Program-made: the position numbers and the translations under genes | Assembly: GCA_019648995.1 (NCBI GenBank) | Contig: BLXT01001947.1 | Span: 1,165,624 to 1,210,758, forward strand | DNA length: 45,135 nucleotides | Direction of reading: 5' to 3' | From: Plakobranchus ocellatus | Lineage: Eukaryota; Mollusca; Gastropoda; Plakobranchidae | Notes under the pieces: model-generated | Told to the model about the DNA's origin: nothing | Seen by the model: only the letters and a program-made list of their open reading frames with translations | Database searches by the model: none | In this document: in pieces, positions 42,891 to 45,135 of the stretch | Layout of the letters: each line of letters opens with the position of its first letter | Numbering within the stretch: the stretch's first letter is position 1

Positions 42891-44060
42891 TTTGTTGTCT
42901 TCTATATGTCAACAATGCAGTAAAGCTGTTTAGTTTAAAACTGCATGTGCTGTTTTTGTTCAGGGTTTGTGAAAAATATTGAAGAAAGCAAATTTATTGT
43001 TGAAAGCAAGAAGGGAATGGGAAGATTACTCTCTGGGAAGCCATGTGGGAAAATGCAGATGCAAGTTTTTATAAAATCCCATACTGATAATATGGTTGGC
43101 GGTTGGCAAGATATATGTGTAGCAGTCTCACATGATGAGTGTAGTCGCGGGTCTACACAACTGAGCTTACATCATAATAATAAAGTAAAGAAGTAAACAT
43201 TCCCAACAGTTTGTATGCAGGAAGACTAAGCATATCTATATAAAGTCCTCTACGTAAAGAAGTGAATAGCTCTCACCTCCCTAGTCAACAATTTTCATTT
43301 TAATTCAGTTATTCAGGACCGCAAATTGACTTACTTTGCCAGACTGTTACTCATATTAAATTTAAGCTGAAGTGTATACATATTTTTGAATGGCCTATAA
43401 AGATCATGAAAGGTGTGTTCCATACATATACAGTTCTTTTGCAATGTTCCTTTTCAAAATTTAAGTCATGAAATGTTTGGTTTGGTTTGGTTTTTGTACA
43501 TTCCTTCAACAGTAAGGCCTATCTCCTCAAGCTTTCAATTCTCCATCAAGCCAGGGTGTAGATAGCGAGGCTCAGATTTGCAACAGAAAGGTCTCTGCAG
43601 ATCTTTGGGCAGTTTCGCTAGCTACTGAACTCCCAAAACCGCCATGAAATATTTTGAATAGTTATTTAGCAATCTGTTGAACCATATTTTTTCAGCTAGT
43701 TTTGAGAGAAAACGTTTGTACTAATTTTTTTTGTTGAAATATGTATGAGAAAAGCTAATTAAATGTGTGTTCAAATCTTGCAAAATCAAATATTGAAGCC
43801 TTGATTGATTTATGAATTGAAAGTTGACAATGGATCTTTGTTTTTGAAACAGTACAATGTGTTGCATACTTGCATTCAGTTTATTTAGGACAAAATGTAC
43901 TAATGTCATGTAAGTCTGCACAAAAAAAATGATGTTAATTTATTCTGCATCAGTGCAGTGATTGTGTCTAAGTTGGCTATGGGATGTGGCGAGTGCAGAG
44001 AGGGAACTATTTCTGTGAACTTGGTAGCCATGCCCATTTTTTGGTATATTTGGCAAGGCA
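42891..44060. other. No gene seen
   Basis: AT-rich sequence with short open frames of no recognisable similarity, including one at 42945-43196 that has no domain motif I know. A ttggtttggtttggttt run stands near 43478-43494. Confidence 0.4.
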
Positions 44061-44061
44061 T

Positions 44062-44225
44062 TTTTTTGTATGAGGCTTCTTATTTTTACTCTATTTGTAT
44101 GAGGCTTCCAGTGTATGCACTATTTGTGTGTGGCTTTCAGAATATGATCTGTTTGTATGAGGCCTCCAGTGTATATGAATCCAGCTTCAATGTATGCACT
44201 GTTCATTAAAGAGGCTTCCTGTGCA
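44062..44225 (+). repeat. Diverged tandem repeat, about 40-bp unit, 4 copies
   Basis: Units read tttgtatgaggcttccagtg with tatgcac or similar, at about 44064, 44095, 44149 and (decayed) 44195. One unit has become tttgtgtgtggctttcagaa at 44123. Confidence 0.7.
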
Positions 44226-44955
44226 TGAACATTTGTCCTCCCTGCACACACATACGCAAAGTAATTGCCACATCTTCTCTCTCCCTTTTAAAAAGGAAAT
44301 ACTGTATTGTTTAGATAACACATTAGCCCAGTCCCAAATTGGAGAATCCTTTAAGCTGATTCCACTATATATAGATTCACTTGAGCTTAAGATCTAAATC
44401 TATGTGTTTAAGAAGACAATAGATGATTAGCCTCTCAAAATAAAACTATGCAACACAGAAATGGTAAAAATTATAACATAGGTGTGTATATTGATATTCA
44501 AGAGAATCTTCTGGTTTTAAGATTCAGCTACCATTTACTAACGCCAAAATTATGAGATTCTTTTTACTGCTGTTGTTAAAAATCATTCCTCGAATGTTGC
44601 TTATATTGATTTAACTGCATTTTATAGTTGAGATTGATTTTACAAGAAAAAGAGAAACTCAATTTTTTTTTAAATGGACAATGGATTTTCATACTTTATC
44701 ACGAAAGCAAATGCTGATCTATGAAATAAGATAAAATGAGATTTGGGAAAAAATATTATTAGGAAGAGTATATAGAGTATTCATTTGCATTCTTATCTAC
44801 TGGAAATTTCATATTTAAATATTTTAAAGTGTATTGCGCCTTTTAAGTATATTTTCTGCTGCTACCTATATAGTTTACACTGGAAGTTGGTCATGGAAAC
44901 ACAAATTACATATATATGTTAAAATGACAGCTTTATCCTGTAAGGATCATTATCA
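44226..44955. other. No gene seen
   Basis: AT-rich sequence between the tandem repeat and the LINE tail. Its right end (gatcattatcatca, 44944-44957) is probably the 3' tail of the LINE on the minus strand. Confidence 0.4.
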
Positions 44956-45135
44956 TCAAGTGCCTTGCTTGTAAGCATTGGCGATCATGTCCCTCCACAA
45001 ATCCCTATCTTTGAATGCGGCCAGTATATCTGACACTTTTCCTGGTCCAAGCCATGTGGCCAGTCCATCCATTATCTTCTCCCTTTGTCTTCCTCTGCTT
45101 CTTTTTCCTTCAACTTTTCCTGTTGTTACCAAATG
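44956..45135 (-). mobile_element. LINE ORF2 C-terminal tail (partial, runs off the window)
   Basis: The minus-strand frame is open from the window edge to TGA at 44958-44956, 59 residues. It includes VTTGKVEGKRSRGRQREKIM, DGLATWLGP and AAFKDRDLWRDMIANAYK. GKxxGxRxRGRQR followed by W and DRxxWR is the typical end of many animal non-LTR retrotransposon reverse transcriptases. The frame has no stop, so this copy is much younger than the relic at 33.7-35.1 kb. Its 5' part lies to the right of the window. Confidence 0.85.

Noticed and set aside
42945..43196. 83-residue plus-strand frame downstream of the thioesterase gene
   Set aside because: No domain, no splice support and no similarity I recognise; likely chance.

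Overview
The window is eukaryotic nuclear DNA from an animal. It is AT-rich, and its genes are split into short exons by introns of roughly 0.4 to 6.3 kb with clean GT-AG (one possibly GC-AG) splice sites. It is rich in DNA transposons and LINE relics and has tRNA-like SINE copies. The gene content, the load of TTAA-type and 8-bp-TSD transposons and the many TAGATC hexamer runs look to me like a mollusc, perhaps a gastropod. That assignment is an inference and nothing in the window proves it.

Three protein-coding genes can be reconstructed. (1) Plus strand, 1321-10150: the 3' part of a large annexin. The end of one four-repeat core is joined by a long KAEQEARA octad linker to a complete second four-repeat core, the layout of an octa-annexin such as vertebrate annexin A6. 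Ten exons join in frame to 607 residues; the 5' exons lie outside the window. (2) Minus strand, 32276 down to 20030: a complete thiamine pyrophosphokinase gene (TPK1-like), seven coding exons, 242 residues, convergent with the annexin. (3) Plus strand, 38380-41506: a three-exon, 337-residue double-hotdog protein resembling acyl-ACP/acyl-CoA thioesterases, divergent from TPK1.

The rest is mobile or repetitive. Between annexin and TPK1 (10151-20029) lie diverged tandem and dispersed repeats and a 2.6-kb piggyBac element. The element keeps its TTAA target sites and terminal repeats, but its transposase is frameshifted. The 6.3-kb first TPK1 intron holds a 2.0-kb terminal-inverted-repeat element inside a GAT-rich microsatellite, a 636-bp element with a perfect 8-bp TSD, and a 248-bp MITE. 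A diverged sister of the 248-bp MITE sits just upstream of TPK1. A decayed LINE reverse transcriptase (about 33.74-35.14 kb) is split by a TTAA-flanked MITE. Three tRNA-like SINE copies lie at 9.7, 40.7 and 42.8 kb. The last 180 bases are the C-terminal tail of another LINE, on the minus strand.

The three genes share no evident pathway: a calcium/phospholipid-binding membrane protein, a vitamin B1 cofactor kinase and a probable fatty-acyl thioesterase. The features most worth a second look are the octad helix linking the annexin cores, with its unusual splice donor, the near-identical twin annexin exons, and the dispersed near-palindromic TAACACACGTAAC motif in the 2.0-kb element.
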